Source: Microvirga lotononidis
GTDB taxonomy: Bacteria; Pseudomonadota; Alphaproteobacteria; Rhizobiales; Beijerinckiaceae
Assembly: GCF_034627025.1 (NCBI RefSeq)
Contig: NZ_CP141048.1
Coordinates: forward strand, 3,236,001 to 3,300,000
Direction of reading: 5' to 3'
Length of the DNA stretch: 64,000 nt
The notes beneath the pieces were generated by a model. The model was not told the DNA's origin and made no database searches. It worked only from the letters and a program-made list of their open reading frames with translations. A program made the translations under genes and the position numbers. Positions 1-8,868 of the stretch are shown in pieces; the stretch's first letter is position 1; every line of letters starts with the position of its first letter.

Positions 1-561
1 TTGAACGACGATACGGAATTGCTCACCCATGACGGGCTAGAGCGGATGGCTGGATATGCCCAGCTGCCGCATATCGGCGCCGTTGGTGCCAAGCTTTTAT
101 ACCCGGAGGTGATGCAAGTGCAGCACGCCGGAGTGCTCAACCTGCTCCCCGGTCCCTCTCACGCCTTTTTGCGAAAGTCACCTGATGAGCCAGGGTATTT
201 CATGCGTAACCTGCTGGAATACAACTGGGTGGCAGTTACAGGCGCCTGTCTTATGGTCGAACGCACGAAGTATGCCGCTGTAGGTGGGTTCGACGAAAGG
301 TTTCCAGTCGCCTACAATGACGTGGAACTGTGCTTTCGGCTTCTGAAGCATGGACTCTATAATGTGGTTTGTCCTTCAGTACGACTCCTGCACTATGAAT
401 CGCTTAGCCGCGGCAATGACTTTGATAATCCAGAGAAGCGTGCTCGGTTAAACGCTGATCGGTACCGCCTCTATGCGACACATCCGGACTTTCTCATGCA
501 CGACCCCTTCTACAGTCCAAACTTGCATCCGAGCAGCGTCAACTTCGATCTGCCAGCGTAA
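1..561 (+). CDS. Family 2 glycosyltransferase, C-terminal part (5' end outside window)
   Basis: This is the end of a GT2 (GT-A fold) glycosyltransferase cut by the window start. The first visible residues, NDDTE, fit the metal/nucleotide-sugar DxD region (usual form NNDTE). The block GGFDERFPVAYNDVELCFR holds the acceptor-side acidic motif (DVE). The protein closes with the YESLSRG block common in rhamnan and O-antigen GT2 enzymes. It would add a sugar from an NDP-sugar to a surface glycan on the cytoplasmic side. It is followed after 42 bases by a co-directional gene, which suggests one operon. The acceptor and the sugar cannot be told from sequence. Confidence 0.85.
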   Translation: MNDDTELLTHDGLERMAGYAQLPHIGAVGAKLLYPEVMQVQHAGVLNLLPGPSHAFLRKSPDEPGYFMRNLLEYNWVAVTGACLMVERTKYAAVGGFDERFPVAYNDVELCFRLLKHGLYNVVCPSVRLLHYESLSRGNDFDNPEKRARLNADRYRLYATHPDFLMHDPFYSPNLHPSSVNFDLPA

Positions 562-603
562 GCGACGGATTAACTCATCAATGTTTTGTGAAGATACCTC
601 ATC

Positions 604-1686
604 ATGAAAAGCCTGCAAGAGATCGGTTCCTCGTCTATTCCTTCGGAGGAGTTGATATCGGAATCACTGCGGAACGTTGGGCTACATAGAAGCGGGTTTG
701 CCTTGCTCGGCTTCCTCAATTGGATCACTGCGCAAGCGAAAGAGGATAGCATTGAGCACGTGCTCTTCGTGGTTCACGCCGATCATTTATTTCGGAAGCT
801 AGAAGAAGCAAGCAAAGGTCGCATACGATTTGCCCTTCCATCTTACTCTTGCATTAGAGGTGGTCGACGCGCTTTGACTACTGCCAGCTTGAGGGCGGAG
901 AGCTTCGATCCGTCGCTCCTACTGACGGATGTTGCCGGACTTACACCTTTGGGCGTCCTGGAACGGATTGGAGTCTCGGCGCCGGCAGATCATGTGCTTG
1001 AGAATCTTGGGCTCGGTCCGCGAATGCTCCTGCGCGAAGACATGATGCCGCGAATGAGGGACTTTTTAACTGCGTGGCGATCGGAGATCCTGAAGGTGTC
1101 TCAGCAACTGCGGCGGAATCTGTTCCACCATCTGCTTAACAATGGCGTATCTGCCGGTTGCCGAGTCGCAATCGTTGATGTGGGTTGGAACGGGGAGGCG
1201 CAGTGCGCCTTCGACACTGCTCTAGATGGCGTGATGCCCCTGAAAACCATTGGTTACAATTTTTTCCTTTCTGAAGATCCTGACTGCCAGCGTCGGCGAC
1301 GAAACTGCAGTATGAAAGCTCAAATCAACTCGTGCAATGTGGCGCCTGGCTTCATTCAAGCGATGTATAGAAATCGCGCACTATGTGACTTTCTGTTGTT
1401 TCCGAGGGTCAGAGAGAGCACCGGTGATCAAGGTAAACAGCGTGGCCGTGGCAACGTTCCAGAAAGCGAGCTAGTTGGGATTGAGGAAGTCACTGCGATG
1501 TCGTTGGAGCTAGAGGCTGGAATACTGGACTTTGCGTCTCGTTGGAGCTCAATGGATAGTGGCGCAGTCGAAGTTCAAGATCCGGTTGAGCTCGCTATGC
1601 CGCTTCTGAGGTTCATCGTAGATGGGGAGAGCGCTCAGAATCCGATCGTGGAGCGATTACAAAGCGGAAACGCTTCGCTGCTGTAG
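604..1686 (+). CDS. HAD-like protein of polysaccharide clusters
   Basis: 360 aa, no signal peptide. The segment VAIVDVGWNGEAQCAF near residues 190-205 resembles the conserved VVDIGW-G-xQ block of large HAD-like proteins that lie next to rhamnosyl and other GT2 transferases in O-antigen loci. The N-terminal DxDxT nucleophile motif typical of active HAD phosphatases is not visible, so this may be only the C-terminal part of the usual two-domain protein or a non-catalytic relative. It sits between a GT2 gene and a polytopic membrane protein gene on the same strand, which supports a role in glycan assembly. Exact function is unknown. Confidence 0.55.
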   Translation: MKSLQEIGSSSIPSEELISESLRNVGLHRSGFALLGFLNWITAQAKEDSIEHVLFVVHADHLFRKLEEASKGRIRFALPSYSCIRGGRRALTTASLRAESFDPSLLLTDVAGLTPLGVLERIGVSAPADHVLENLGLGPRMLLREDMMPRMRDFLTAWRSEILKVSQQLRRNLFHHLLNNGVSAGCRVAIVDVGWNGEAQCAFDTALDGVMPLKTIGYNFFLSEDPDCQRRRRNCSMKAQINSCNVAPGFIQAMYRNRALCDFLLFPRVRESTGDQGKQRGRGNVPESELVGIEEVTAMSLELEAGILDFASRWSSMDSGAVEVQDPVELAMPLLRFIVDGESAQNPIVERLQSGNASLL

Positions 1687-1975
1687 AGATCGTTTCGTTG
1701 TCAATGCAATCAGCTGTTCGAACTGCACGGGGCTTACGCTATTGCAAATGCCGGATGATGCCGCACGGTGTTGTAGAGCGGCGCTGAAGGAACAATCATC
1801 GCTTTACGGGCCACTGGTATTGGTTGACTTTGTTGCATAGATCGTCATATCCGTGGCAAAAAGTTGAAGTATGTCGGCCCTAGAGTTTCGTCCTAGTGTC
1901 GAAAATAGCGAGCACTCACTTGTTGAAAGCTCGTGAGAGCGCAATCGCGGGTCTAGGTTGGGATCACAATAGAAA

Positions 1976-3802
1976 GTGTACACGTTGAAACATGCTCGGT
2001 GGGGGATTCAACCTACGTATTTGATGCTCGGAGCCCTCCTAGCTGGAGTCGTGCTTTATGTTGCTCTTGGGCTTACCCCATCTCACTATGGAGTAGGTTT
2101 CAAGCAACTGGGGATTGATGAAGGGCCGATATTGGGCACTGCTCGTCCGATCCGATCGGATGAGTGGATCGTTCTGACACCGTTATTTCAGATTGCTGTT
2201 CTGGGCGAGTTCTCTCCAATCGACATGATCTCACCCTACCATGAATCCCTGAAAGGGTTTATGGCGTTGCCGATCCTCGACTGGTCACTCATTTTCAAAC
2301 CACAAGTCTGGGGGTTCTGGCTCCTTCCACCTGGACATGCATACTCATTTTACTACGCATTCATGTGGGCCACGTTTCTTTCTGGTTACACAATCCTGCT
2401 TAGACAGTTAGGTGCGTCAACTGCAATTTCTGCCCTTGGCTCTGTTATTCTCTTTTTCTCACATTTCGTTCAGGTTTGGTGGACAACCGGACCTGCCACT
2501 TACTCGTTTGCAGCTTGGCCTTTGATAATCTTCTTGTCGCCTTTGCGGCCATGGGTCAAAGGGCCATTGCTTTTCTGGACGAGCTCTGTTTGGATCTTTG
2601 GCTTCGTCTATCCTGGAACTATTATACCAACAGCCTTCGTGCTGGCTGTTCTCCTCGTGGCACTTCGGCGTGATGCACTGACAATTAATAACATTATTGC
2701 CGGGGGAATCGCGGTAATTGCCGTTGGTATAGCATTTTTCCTATACTTTGGAGATCTTATCTCAACTATGGCTGGCACGGTCTACCCTGGTGAAAGATGG
2801 GTAGGCGGAGGTGGCGTGCCAGAATCTAAGATCCTCGCGCATCTCTTACCATTCTTTACGACCAGCCAATTTGATGCACTGCTTGCAAACTCCAATGAGT
2901 GCGAGATCGCAGTCGTCTCCACTCTGCTGCCATTAGCCCTACTAGTGTTCGTACGTTATTCGTCTATCCTAGATCAACTCAACAAGGTTGGCCTATCTGC
3001 CTACCTAATTGTTGGCGCACTAATTCTCATGCTGGGATGGATGGTCCTACCAGTGCCGGCAAGTTGGGGTGCGCCTCTCCTTTGGCCTGTGGTGCCGCCA
3101 AAGCGCATGTCCTGGGCTTTTGGGCTATTGCTCACACTCTCATTGGTCGTGCTTGGATCTCGGCTGAGATATAACCTTACGCCTCTCCGCCTTGCCATTT
3201 TCGGACAGATTCTTGTAGCTGCATGGCTCGTCTCCAAGATCGGCTTTACCGAGGTTTGGCCAACAGTGAAACTGAGTGCATGGGCAGCGTTGTCGCGAAG
3301 CTGGTTTGATTTGCTTCCGCTGCTGCCCTTTGGATTGGCAACATTTGTTGTCCTATCGAGATCGGTTCCCATGCAGCACCATGCCAGCTTGATCTTCCTC
3401 GCGGCAGCGCTCAGTGGCCTTGCTACGTTTGGGACGTTCAATCCCGTCCAACAAGCGCATGCAATCTTCGATCTGCCTGATAGTGATTTCCAGCGGCAAA
3501 TCCGACAAAATGCACGTTCCAACCCGAATGGCTGGGCAGTGGTACCCGGAGGATATGGCGCTTTGCTCAATGGTGCTGGGATACCAGCGATCAATCATAC
3601 GTTGCCTACTCCTCAATTCGAGTTTTTTCGCCGTGTATTTCCTGAGATGTCGGAAGGGGATTTTCGACAGGCATTCAATCGCTATGCGCATGTCATTCCA
3701 GTAATCGGGGGAGTTCCACATTCACCATCTGCGGACGTAGTGCACGTCCCCGTGGAGCCCTTCTTGCGCCTAGTTCCTAAACGTGGCCCGGCAACTCATT
3801 AG
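1976..3802 (+). CDS. Polytopic membrane protein of a polysaccharide locus
   Basis: 608 aa from a GTG start (a TTG at 1985 is an alternative). About 11-13 hydrophobic helices are visible, the first at about residues 13-33. After helix 1 comes the soluble motif RPIRSDEWIV, and a WxxxPATYSFAAWP stretch lies near residue 180. The RSDEW motif and layout match large uncharacterised membrane proteins found with glycosyltransferases, which are thought to act as GT-C type transferases or in periplasmic glycan handling; this is inference. A soluble C-terminal tail of about 120 residues follows the last helices. It ends about 20 bases before the left end of an IS3 element, so any downstream operon partner has been separated from it. 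Confidence 0.6.
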   Translation: MYTLKHARWGIQPTYLMLGALLAGVVLYVALGLTPSHYGVGFKQLGIDEGPILGTARPIRSDEWIVLTPLFQIAVLGEFSPIDMISPYHESLKGFMALPILDWSLIFKPQVWGFWLLPPGHAYSFYYAFMWATFLSGYTILLRQLGASTAISALGSVILFFSHFVQVWWTTGPATYSFAAWPLIIFLSPLRPWVKGPLLFWTSSVWIFGFVYPGTIIPTAFVLAVLLVALRRDALTINNIIAGGIAVIAVGIAFFLYFGDLISTMAGTVYPGERWVGGGGVPESKILAHLLPFFTTSQFDALLANSNECEIAVVSTLLPLALLVFVRYSSILDQLNKVGLSAYLIVGALILMLGWMVLPVPASWGAPLLWPVVPPKRMSWAFGLLLTLSLVVLGSRLRYNLTPLRLAIFGQILVAAWLVSKIGFTEVWPTVKLSAWAALSRSWFDLLPLLPFGLATFVVLSRSVPMQHHASLIFLAAALSGLATFGTFNPVQQAHAIFDLPDSDFQRQIRQNARSNPNGWAVVPGGYGALLNGAGIPAINHTLPTPQFEFFRRVFPEMSEGDFRQAFNRYAHVIPVIGGVPHSPSADVVHVPVEPFLRLVPKRGPATH

Positions 3803-3898
3803 ACCTATGACGCCAATGATCTGATCCCTAAAAACTGGACCAGTTTGGGTTAGAGTTTTCCGCGGTATTTTCCCTGGCTGGGAAGGAGCGGAAGACCC

Positions 3899-4165
3899 AT
3901 GAAGGCAGCACGGTTCACGGACGCCCAGAAGGCGTTCATCCTTAAGCAGGGCACGGATGGAACGCCCGTAGCGGAGATCTGCCGCAAGGCCGGGATCAGC
4001 CAGGCGACCTACTTCAACTGGAAGAAGAAGTATGACGGGCTGCTGCCGTCCGAGATGAAGCGCCTGAAGCAGCTCGAGGACGAGAACGCCCGTCTCAAGA
4101 AGATCGTCGCGGATCTGACGCTCGACCGCGAGATGCTGCAGGATGTCATCAAGCGAAAGCTTTAA
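3899..4165 (+). CDS. IS3-family transposase OrfA
   Basis: 88 aa. An N-terminal helix-turn-helix (IAEICRKAGIS-type: VAEICRKAGISQATYFNWKKKY) is followed by a leucine-zipper-like helix (residues 58-86, KQLEDENARLKKIVADLTLD) that ends in DREMLQDVIKRKL, typical of the IS407 subgroup. It binds the IS ends. Its end overlaps the upstream-open orfB frame at a GCGAAAGC region, so the active OrfAB is probably made by -1 frameshifting. Confidence 0.9.
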   Translation: MKAARFTDAQKAFILKQGTDGTPVAEICRKAGISQATYFNWKKKYDGLLPSEMKRLKQLEDENARLKKIVADLTLDREMLQDVIKRKL

Positions 4166-5001
4166 GGCCTGCTCGCCAGCGCGAGCTCGTGGCCGGGATG
4201 TGCCGGGAGTGGGCGGTGTCGATCCGCAGAGCCTGTGCGGCTCTTCGGTTTGACCGCTCCACCCACCACTACAAATCCCGCCGCACCGAGCAGGCCGGTC
4301 TCAAGGAGCGCATTCGTGACATCTGTCAGACGCGAGTGCGCTATGGCTATCGCCGTGTTCACGTCCTGCTGGAGCGGGAAGGCTGGGGCACGAACATCAA
4401 GCGGACCTATCGCATCTACCGGGAGCTGGGCATGCAGCTGCGCAACAAAACACCCAAGCGGCGGGTGAAGGCCAAACTGCGGGACGACCGCCAGGTGGCC
4501 GTGGGGCCCAACGACGTCTGGGCGATGGACTTCGTGCATGACCAGCTGGCCACCGGCAAGAAGATCCGGGTGCTGACCGTGCTCGATACCTTCTCGCGCT
4601 ACGTGCCGGCCCTGGACCCGCGCTTCAGCTACCGTGGCGAAGACGTGGTCGCTACCCTGGAGCGGGTCTGCGGCCAGATCGGCTATCCCAAGACCATCCG
4701 GGTCGATCAGGGCTCGGTGTTCGTGTCGCGGGATCTGGATCTGTGGGCGTACCAGAAGGGCGTCACGCTCGACTTCTCCCGTCCGGGCAAACCGACCGAC
4801 AATGCCTTCATCGAGGCGTTCAACGGCCGGTTCCGGGCGGAGTGCCTGAACCAGCATTGGTTCCTTTCGCTTGCGGATGCTCGCGAAAAGCTGGAGGATT
4901 GGCGTCGATACTACAACGAGGAACGGCCCCATGGTGCCATCGGGAACAAGTCCCCGATTGTGCTGACGAAATCGGGTGACGCAGCCAGCCCGTCACCCTG
5001 A
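4162..5001 (+). CDS. IS3-family transposase OrfB (DDE integrase domain)
   Basis: The free-standing frame starts at GTG 4189 (270 aa), but the coding frame continues upstream to about 4162 as KALRPARQREL, as expected for a -1 frameshift product. The rve-type catalytic core shows DDE residues: D in VWAMDFVHDQL, D in TIRVDQGSVF, and E in AFIEAFNGRFR. The C-terminal block ARRY/YNEERPHGAIG is present. It appears intact, so this IS may still be active. Confidence 0.92.
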   Translation, partial: LRPARQRELVAGMCREWAVSIRRACAALRFDRSTHHYKSRRTEQAGLKERIRDICQTRVRYGYRRVHVLLEREGWGTNIKRTYRIYRELGMQLRNKTPKRRVKAKLRDDRQVAVGPNDVWAMDFVHDQLATGKKIRVLTVLDTFSRYVPALDPRFSYRGEDVVATLERVCGQIGYPKTIRVDQGSVFVSRDLDLWAYQKGVTLDFSRPGKPTDNAFIEAFNGRFRAECLNQHWFLSLADAREKLEDWRRYYNEERPHGAIGNKSPIVLTKSGDAASPSP

Positions 5002-5053
5002 TCAACGCCGGAAAACTCTAACCGCAGGTGGTCCAAAATCCGGGAGCGGTTCA

Positions 5054-5277
5054 CACCTGCCGAGGCTCTAAACGCCACTGGATGAAACTTCGGTGGCAGG
5101 TCAGATCGCCTGCTGCATCATTCGACGGTGATCACCATCCGCGGTGACAGCTACCGGCTTCGTGAAAAGCGCCGATCCGGCCTTCTGCAGAAGGCCGGAG
5201 GAGCCCTTGAAACCGAAGGAGACACAAAGCGATGAGAGGGGGTCAAACCTTCAATTCGCCCAAGGGGTCAATTCTTC
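5054..5277 (+). mobile_element. IS21-family remnant (IS21-3), IstB tail and partial end
   Basis: From 5104 to 5235 one frame reads the C-terminus of an IstB helper ATPase, with the signature VITIRGDSYRLREKRR and a TGA stop at 5233-5235. Everything upstream of the tail is missing. After the stop come repeated GGGTCAA/AATTCGCC-type motifs that look like IS21 end repeats. The element continues on the far side of IS66-A at 15806-15826, where it ends TTGACA (reverse complement TGTCAA). IS66-A therefore inserted into this IS21 copy near its right end. Confidence 0.75.
5104..5235 (+). pseudogene. istB: Truncated istB (C-terminal about 43 codons)
   Basis: The reading frame DRLLHHSTVITIRGDSYRLR with a short charged tail matches the extreme C-terminus of IS21 helper ATPases. 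Walker motifs and start are absent, so this is a dead fragment. It was probably cut off when the neighbouring IS3 element inserted or recombined at 5053. Confidence 0.75.
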
Positions 5278-5355
5278 GTAAGCGGTGTTCTAGCCGCACC
5301 TTACGTTCGCATGTCTGAGCGGCGAGACTGACGATCTTGGATTGAGGATCGTTTT

Positions 5356-5714
5356 GTGTCGATGGTTGACCATATGCTTGAGCCGCCGCGGCCCGTGCGG
5401 CGTCTGGAAGTGATCACCGGCGTTGGCGGACGCCGGCGCTGGTCAGCCGATGAGAAGACGCGGATCCTGGAGGAAGCGATGGCGCCGGGCGCGGTGGTGT
5501 CCGAAGTGGCCCGCCGCAACGGCCTGTCGCCCCAGCACCTGTTCACCTGGCGTCGTCAGGCCAAGCGCGAGGCTGACAATCATCCTCTGACCTTTACCCC
5601 AGTTGTTGTCAGCCCTGACACGCCGCAGCCCACGCCGGCCGCCTGCCGTGAGGCGGTGATCGAGATTGTCGTGGAGGGTGTCGTCATCCGCGTCCCGCCC
5701 GGTGTCGATGGAGC
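5356..5714 (+). pseudogene. tnpA: IS66-A tnpA, 5' part (split by IS66-B)
   Basis: IS66 TnpA has a helix-turn-helix (RRRWSADEKTRILEEAM, then GAVVSEVARRNGLSPQHLFTW). The frame is intact up to ...GVDGA at 5714, where IS66-B begins. Excising IS66-B restores GVDGATLALVLHALKSLR followed by a stop at 11213, so the gene was complete before the insertion. The visible long frame beyond 5714 is read-through into the inserted element and is not native. Confidence 0.9.
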
Positions 5715-5770
5715 GTACGCATCCGGCGACGACCGCGGAATCGCTGGCTGCAATGTGGTAGAGTACTGCC

Positions 5771-5995
5771 ATGGCGATCGATCACGACAAGATCGACGAG
5801 GCGGTTCTCGCCCTGATGTGGCTGACGCTGCACGATGGATGCCGAGCCTGGAAGAGCTTTGATTGGGCTGTGACCGATCGGCTCTACGAGAAGGGGTTCA
5901 TCTGCGACCCCGCCAACAAGACCAAGTCCGTCGTCCTCACCGAGGAAGGCTTGCAGAAAGCCGAAGAGCTCTTCAAGGCGCTGTTCACGCGATAG
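5771..5995 (+). CDS. DUF6429-family small protein, IS66 passenger
   Basis: 74 aa, intact, starting MAIDHDKIDEAVLALMWLTL and ending in a winged-helix-like VVLTEEGLQKAEELFKALF tail. This matches DUF6429, a small family of unknown function that often lies beside IS66 transposase genes. It is carried inside IS66-B between the left inverted repeat and the 3' end of tnpC, on the opposite strand. Role unknown; regulation of transposition or a host-benefit function are both possible. The coding frame is undamaged although tnpC of the same element is broken. Confidence 0.8.
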   Translation: MAIDHDKIDEAVLALMWLTLHDGCRAWKSFDWAVTDRLYEKGFICDPANKTKSVVLTEEGLQKAEELFKALFTR

Positions 5996-6004
5996 CCCTG
6001 AGCC

Positions 6005-6231
6005 TCAGGCCGCGGCTTGCTCGTCCCGCAGCGCCTTCCAGTTCCAGGGCAGGAGTTCGGCAAGGCGCTTGGCTGGATGCTCCGGCAAGCGCGCCAGAAT
6101 GTCGGCCAGCCAGGCGCGCGGGTCGACCTCATTGAGCTTGCAGGTCTCGATCAACGTGTACAGCGCGGCCGCCCGATGCCCGCCCACATCCGAGCCCGCG
6201 AAGGTCCAGTTCCGGCGCCCGACGGCAATGC
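6005..6231 (-). pseudogene. tnpC: IS66-B tnpC, C-terminal fragment
   Basis: About 73 codons of IS66 TnpC C-terminus: VGRRNWTFAGSDVGGHRAA, TLIETCKLNEVDPRAWLADIL and the final LLPWNWKALRDE block. The fragment is separated from the rest of tnpC (8869-10314) by IS21-1. Joining the two pieces with one copy of the duplicated AATGC restores AERAIRGIAVGRRNW. Any upstream reading on this strand belongs to the IS21 end. Confidence 0.9.
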
Positions 6232-6381
6232 TGAGGATACCGACGAAGCCGTCCACTTCGTCCAATCTGAAGCCGTCCAGGCATTCCGATTTCAAGCCGT
6301 CCATGGGTCCGAGGTGAAGTCGTCCACCTGAGCGCCGCTCTTCGGGTCAGTGATGGATGGTGGTTGAGGTGGTGACGCTGG

Positions 6382-7128
6382 TCAAGCGTCGGCTGGCGTG
6401 TGGCGGGTCTTGCGCAGGCTCTCGCCGGTCAGATTAATCCGGTAGGCGTTGTGCACGACCCGATCGAGGATGGCGTCCGCCAGCGTCGGAACGCTGCCGA
6501 TCATCGCGTACCAGTTCTCGACCGGCACCTGGCTCGTGATCAGCAGCGAACCGGCATCGTAGCGGTCCTCGACGATTTCCAGCAGATCGCGCTGCTGCTC
6601 GCCGGTGAGCGCCTCAGGACCCCAGTCGTCGAGGATCAGCAGCTTGGCCCGGGCAAGACTGCGTAACAGGCGAGAGTAGCGGCCATCGCTGCGGGCGAGA
6701 TCGAGCGCCGCAAACAGCCGTGGCACACGATGGTAGAGCACCGACAGGTCCTCCCGGCAGGCCCGGTGTCCCAGGGCGCAGGCGAGCCAGCTCTTCCCGA
6801 CCCCGCACGGGCCGGTGATCAACAGATTGCGCCGCTCGCGGATCCAGTCGCAGGTGGCCAGCTTGAGAAACAGCGCCCGGTCGAGGCCGCGTGCGGCCCG
6901 GAAGTCAACATCCTCGACGCTGGCGGGATGGCGCAGTTTGGCCGTTTTGGCCCGGGTCTCGCAGCGCTTCTGCTGCCGCGTCGTCACTTCATGATCGAGG
7001 ATCAGGCCGAGCCATTCGGCATGGCCGAGCGCGTCAGCCTCGGGAGTGGCGCTGAGCGCCTTGAAGCCTTTGGCCATGCCGTGCAGGCCCAGCGCGTGAA
7101 GCTGGTCGAGGGTGGGATGGATCAACAT
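6382..7128 (-). CDS. istB: IS21-1 helper ATPase IstB
   Basis: About 248 aa from an ATG at 7128 (MLIHPTLDQLHALGL). A farther upstream start at 7170 would overlap istA and is less likely. It is an AAA+ ATPase with Walker A GPCGVGKSW, Walker B LLILDDWG and the ERRSLLITS-like sensor region (GSLLITSQVP). IstB assembles on target DNA and directs and stimulates the IstA transposase. It lies 13 bases after the istA stop, in the canonical istA-istB order. Confidence 0.93.
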   Translation of the reverse strand: MLIHPTLDQLHALGLHGMAKGFKALSATPEADALGHAEWLGLILDHEVTTRQQKRCETRAKTAKLRHPASVEDVDFRAARGLDRALFLKLATCDWIRERRNLLITGPCGVGKSWLACALGHRACREDLSVLYHRVPRLFAALDLARSDGRYSRLLRSLARAKLLILDDWGPEALTGEQQRDLLEIVEDRYDAGSLLITSQVPVENWYAMIGSVPTLADAILDRVVHNAYRINLTGESLRKTRHTPADA

Positions 7129-7141
7129 GGTCGGTCTCCTG

Positions 7142-8710
7142 TCAGTGGAAATACCCCGGTCCGCGGACATTGGGGTGGGTGAGAACGGGCGTATCGGCGG
7201 CGGGAGCGCGCTCGCGGTAGGTGTCGAGAAGCGACACGATGCTCTTGTAGGTCAGCGCCTGGATCGCCAGGGCTTTGGCCGCGACCGCCTCGACACGCTC
7301 CTGCGGGATGCCGCGCATGTGCTGCAAAACCCCGATGCAGGTGCGAAAGCCCTGCTCGGGATGGCGGCGGGCGGACAGAATGGCGGCAATCAGCCCCTCG
7401 GTGTTGGGGCCGATCGACGCCGCCCAGGAGCGGAAGCGCTCGGGCGACCAGGCGGCATAGCGGCGATGCGAGCTCGGCATGTGCTCGGCCTGCGTGCCAT
7501 GCGCCCGTCCCGCATAACGCCGCGCGTGGGCCGCGACGCGTCCGCCTTTGTGGAAGGCCTCGATCGTGCGCTGGGTGACGCGCACCTCGACCTGCTGGCC
7601 GATGAGGCCAAATGGCACCGAGTAGAAGAAGCCCTCGACCTCGATGTGGTAGTCGAGCCCGACCCGGGCGAACTGCCACTGCGCGAAGACGTAGTCCTCG
7701 GCCGGCAGGGGTGCGAGGGCCGGCTTCTCGATCGTCTCGAACAACTGGCGCCGGCTGACGCCGAGCCGGCGCATGGGTACGCTGTTCATCCGCTCGACGG
7801 CCTCGGCGATCGCGGCATTGGCCTCCTGGAGCGAGAAGAAGGTGCGGTGGCGCAGGCGACCGAGAATGTAGGATTGGGCGAAGCGCACCCCGGCCTCGAC
7901 TTTGGCTTTGTCCTTCGGCCGGCGCGGTCGGGCTGGCAAAATGCCGACCGCGTAATGGGCCGCCATCTTGCCGTAGCTGCGGTTGATCTCGGGATCGTAG
8001 AACGAGGCCTTGTGGACGCCGCTCTTCAGGTTGTCCGGCACGACGAGCTTGGTCACGCCACCCTGGAACCGGAACATGCGCACATGCGCCTCGATCCAAT
8101 CCGGCAGGGTCTGGGTCCAGGTGGCTTCGGCATAGGTCAGGTTGGAGGCGCCGAGCACCGCGACGAAGATCTCGGCCTGGCGGATCTCGCCGGTGAGTGG
8201 ATCGACGATCGGCAGCTTCTTGCCCGAGTAATCCACGAACACCTTGTCGCCGGCGACGTGATGCTGACGCATGGTCGGCGTCAGGCGGCGCTCGAAGGAG
8301 CGGACCAGGTCGCAGAAACGCGAATAGCCGTAGCCGTCCGGATGGTCTGCCCGGTACTCCTCATGCAGGATGGCGATGCTGACGCCGGGCCGCTTGAGTT
8401 CCTGGACCAGGTGAGCCCAATCCGGCTCCGGCCGGCGGCGCGTTCCGACCCGGGTGCCCGCCCGGGCGAACAGCTTCTCCTCCAGGGCCGCGTCGGTCAG
8501 GTCCTCCGGCAGGGGCCAGGCCAGCCCGGCCGCCTTGGCCCGCTGGATGGCATCGCGCACGGTCGAGCGCGCCGCACCGACAATCCGGCCGATCTCGCGA
8601 TCGCTGGTTTGGCTGGCGTGGAGCCGCAGCACTTGCCGCATCTGTCGCATGGTCATCTCTCTGTTTGCTGGCATCGCGTCCTCTCTGGTGGAGAGGTCGC
8701 AATGCCCCAA
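7142..8710 (-). CDS. istA: IS21-1 transposase IstA
   Basis: 522 aa (or 510 from the ATG at 8674, MPANREMTMRQ). The N-terminal helix-turn-helix has SDREIGRIVGAARSTVRDAI. The rve catalytic core shows D in KVFVDYSGKKL, D in LVVPDNLKSGV and E in KDKAKVEAGVRF. A C-terminal beta-barrel region follows. The length and order are normal for IS21. The gene runs into istB with a 13-base gap. Confidence 0.93.
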   Translation of the reverse strand: MGHCDLSTREDAMPANREMTMRQMRQVLRLHASQTSDREIGRIVGAARSTVRDAIQRAKAAGLAWPLPEDLTDAALEEKLFARAGTRVGTRRRPEPDWAHLVQELKRPGVSIAILHEEYRADHPDGYGYSRFCDLVRSFERRLTPTMRQHHVAGDKVFVDYSGKKLPIVDPLTGEIRQAEIFVAVLGASNLTYAEATWTQTLPDWIEAHVRMFRFQGGVTKLVVPDNLKSGVHKASFYDPEINRSYGKMAAHYAVGILPARPRRPKDKAKVEAGVRFAQSYILGRLRHRTFFSLQEANAAIAEAVERMNSVPMRRLGVSRRQLFETIEKPALAPLPAEDYVFAQWQFARVGLDYHIEVEGFFYSVPFGLIGQQVEVRVTQRTIEAFHKGGRVAAHARRYAGRAHGTQAEHMPSSHRRYAAWSPERFRSWAASIGPNTEGLIAAILSARRHPEQGFRTCIGVLQHMRGIPQERVEAVAAKALAIQALTYKSIVSLLDTYRERAPAADTPVLTHPNVRGPGYFH

Positions 8711-8868
8711 TCGGATGACCCGGTGCAGCAGGGTTCTTCAGACCGATCCCTGGACGGGATCAAATCGGAAGGAGGGACGGCTTCAAGTCGGAAGGGTGGA
8801 CGGGATCAAATCGGAACCGGGGACGACTTCAAGTCGGTACACATGGACGGATTGCGTCGGTATCCGCA

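Larger units (their letters stand above)
3822..5053 (+). mobile_element. IS3-family element (IS407-like), about 1.23 kb
   Basis: The two ends are imperfect inverted repeats: the left starts TGATCC and the right, reverse-complemented, starts TGAACC. Both contain a GGACCA core and the inner block GGTTAGAGTTTTCC exactly. Between them lie orfA and orfB in the usual -1 arrangement. No target duplication is evident (GATC on the left, CACC on the right). With the IstB tail found immediately to the right, this suggests that flanking DNA was lost or rearranged after insertion. The element marks the left edge of the nested IS pile. Confidence 0.85.
6232..8868 (-). mobile_element. IS21-family element IS21-1 (2.64 kb)
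   Basis: The terminal inverted repeats are TGAGGATACCGACG on the left and, reverse-complemented, TGCGGATACCGACG on the right. They are flanked by an exact 5-bp duplication AATGC (6227-6231 and 8869-8873). istA and istB are intact on the minus strand. Inside each end there are several copies of a roughly 18-20 bp motif around GACGGCTTCAAATCGGA, the multiple transposase-binding repeats known for IS21. It is the youngest layer here and looks functional. Confidence 0.95.

Noticed and set aside
1829..1849. GGTTGACTTTGTTGCATAG, resembling an IS5/IS6-type end
   Set aside because: No partner end or transposase remnant nearby; a chance match cannot be excluded.
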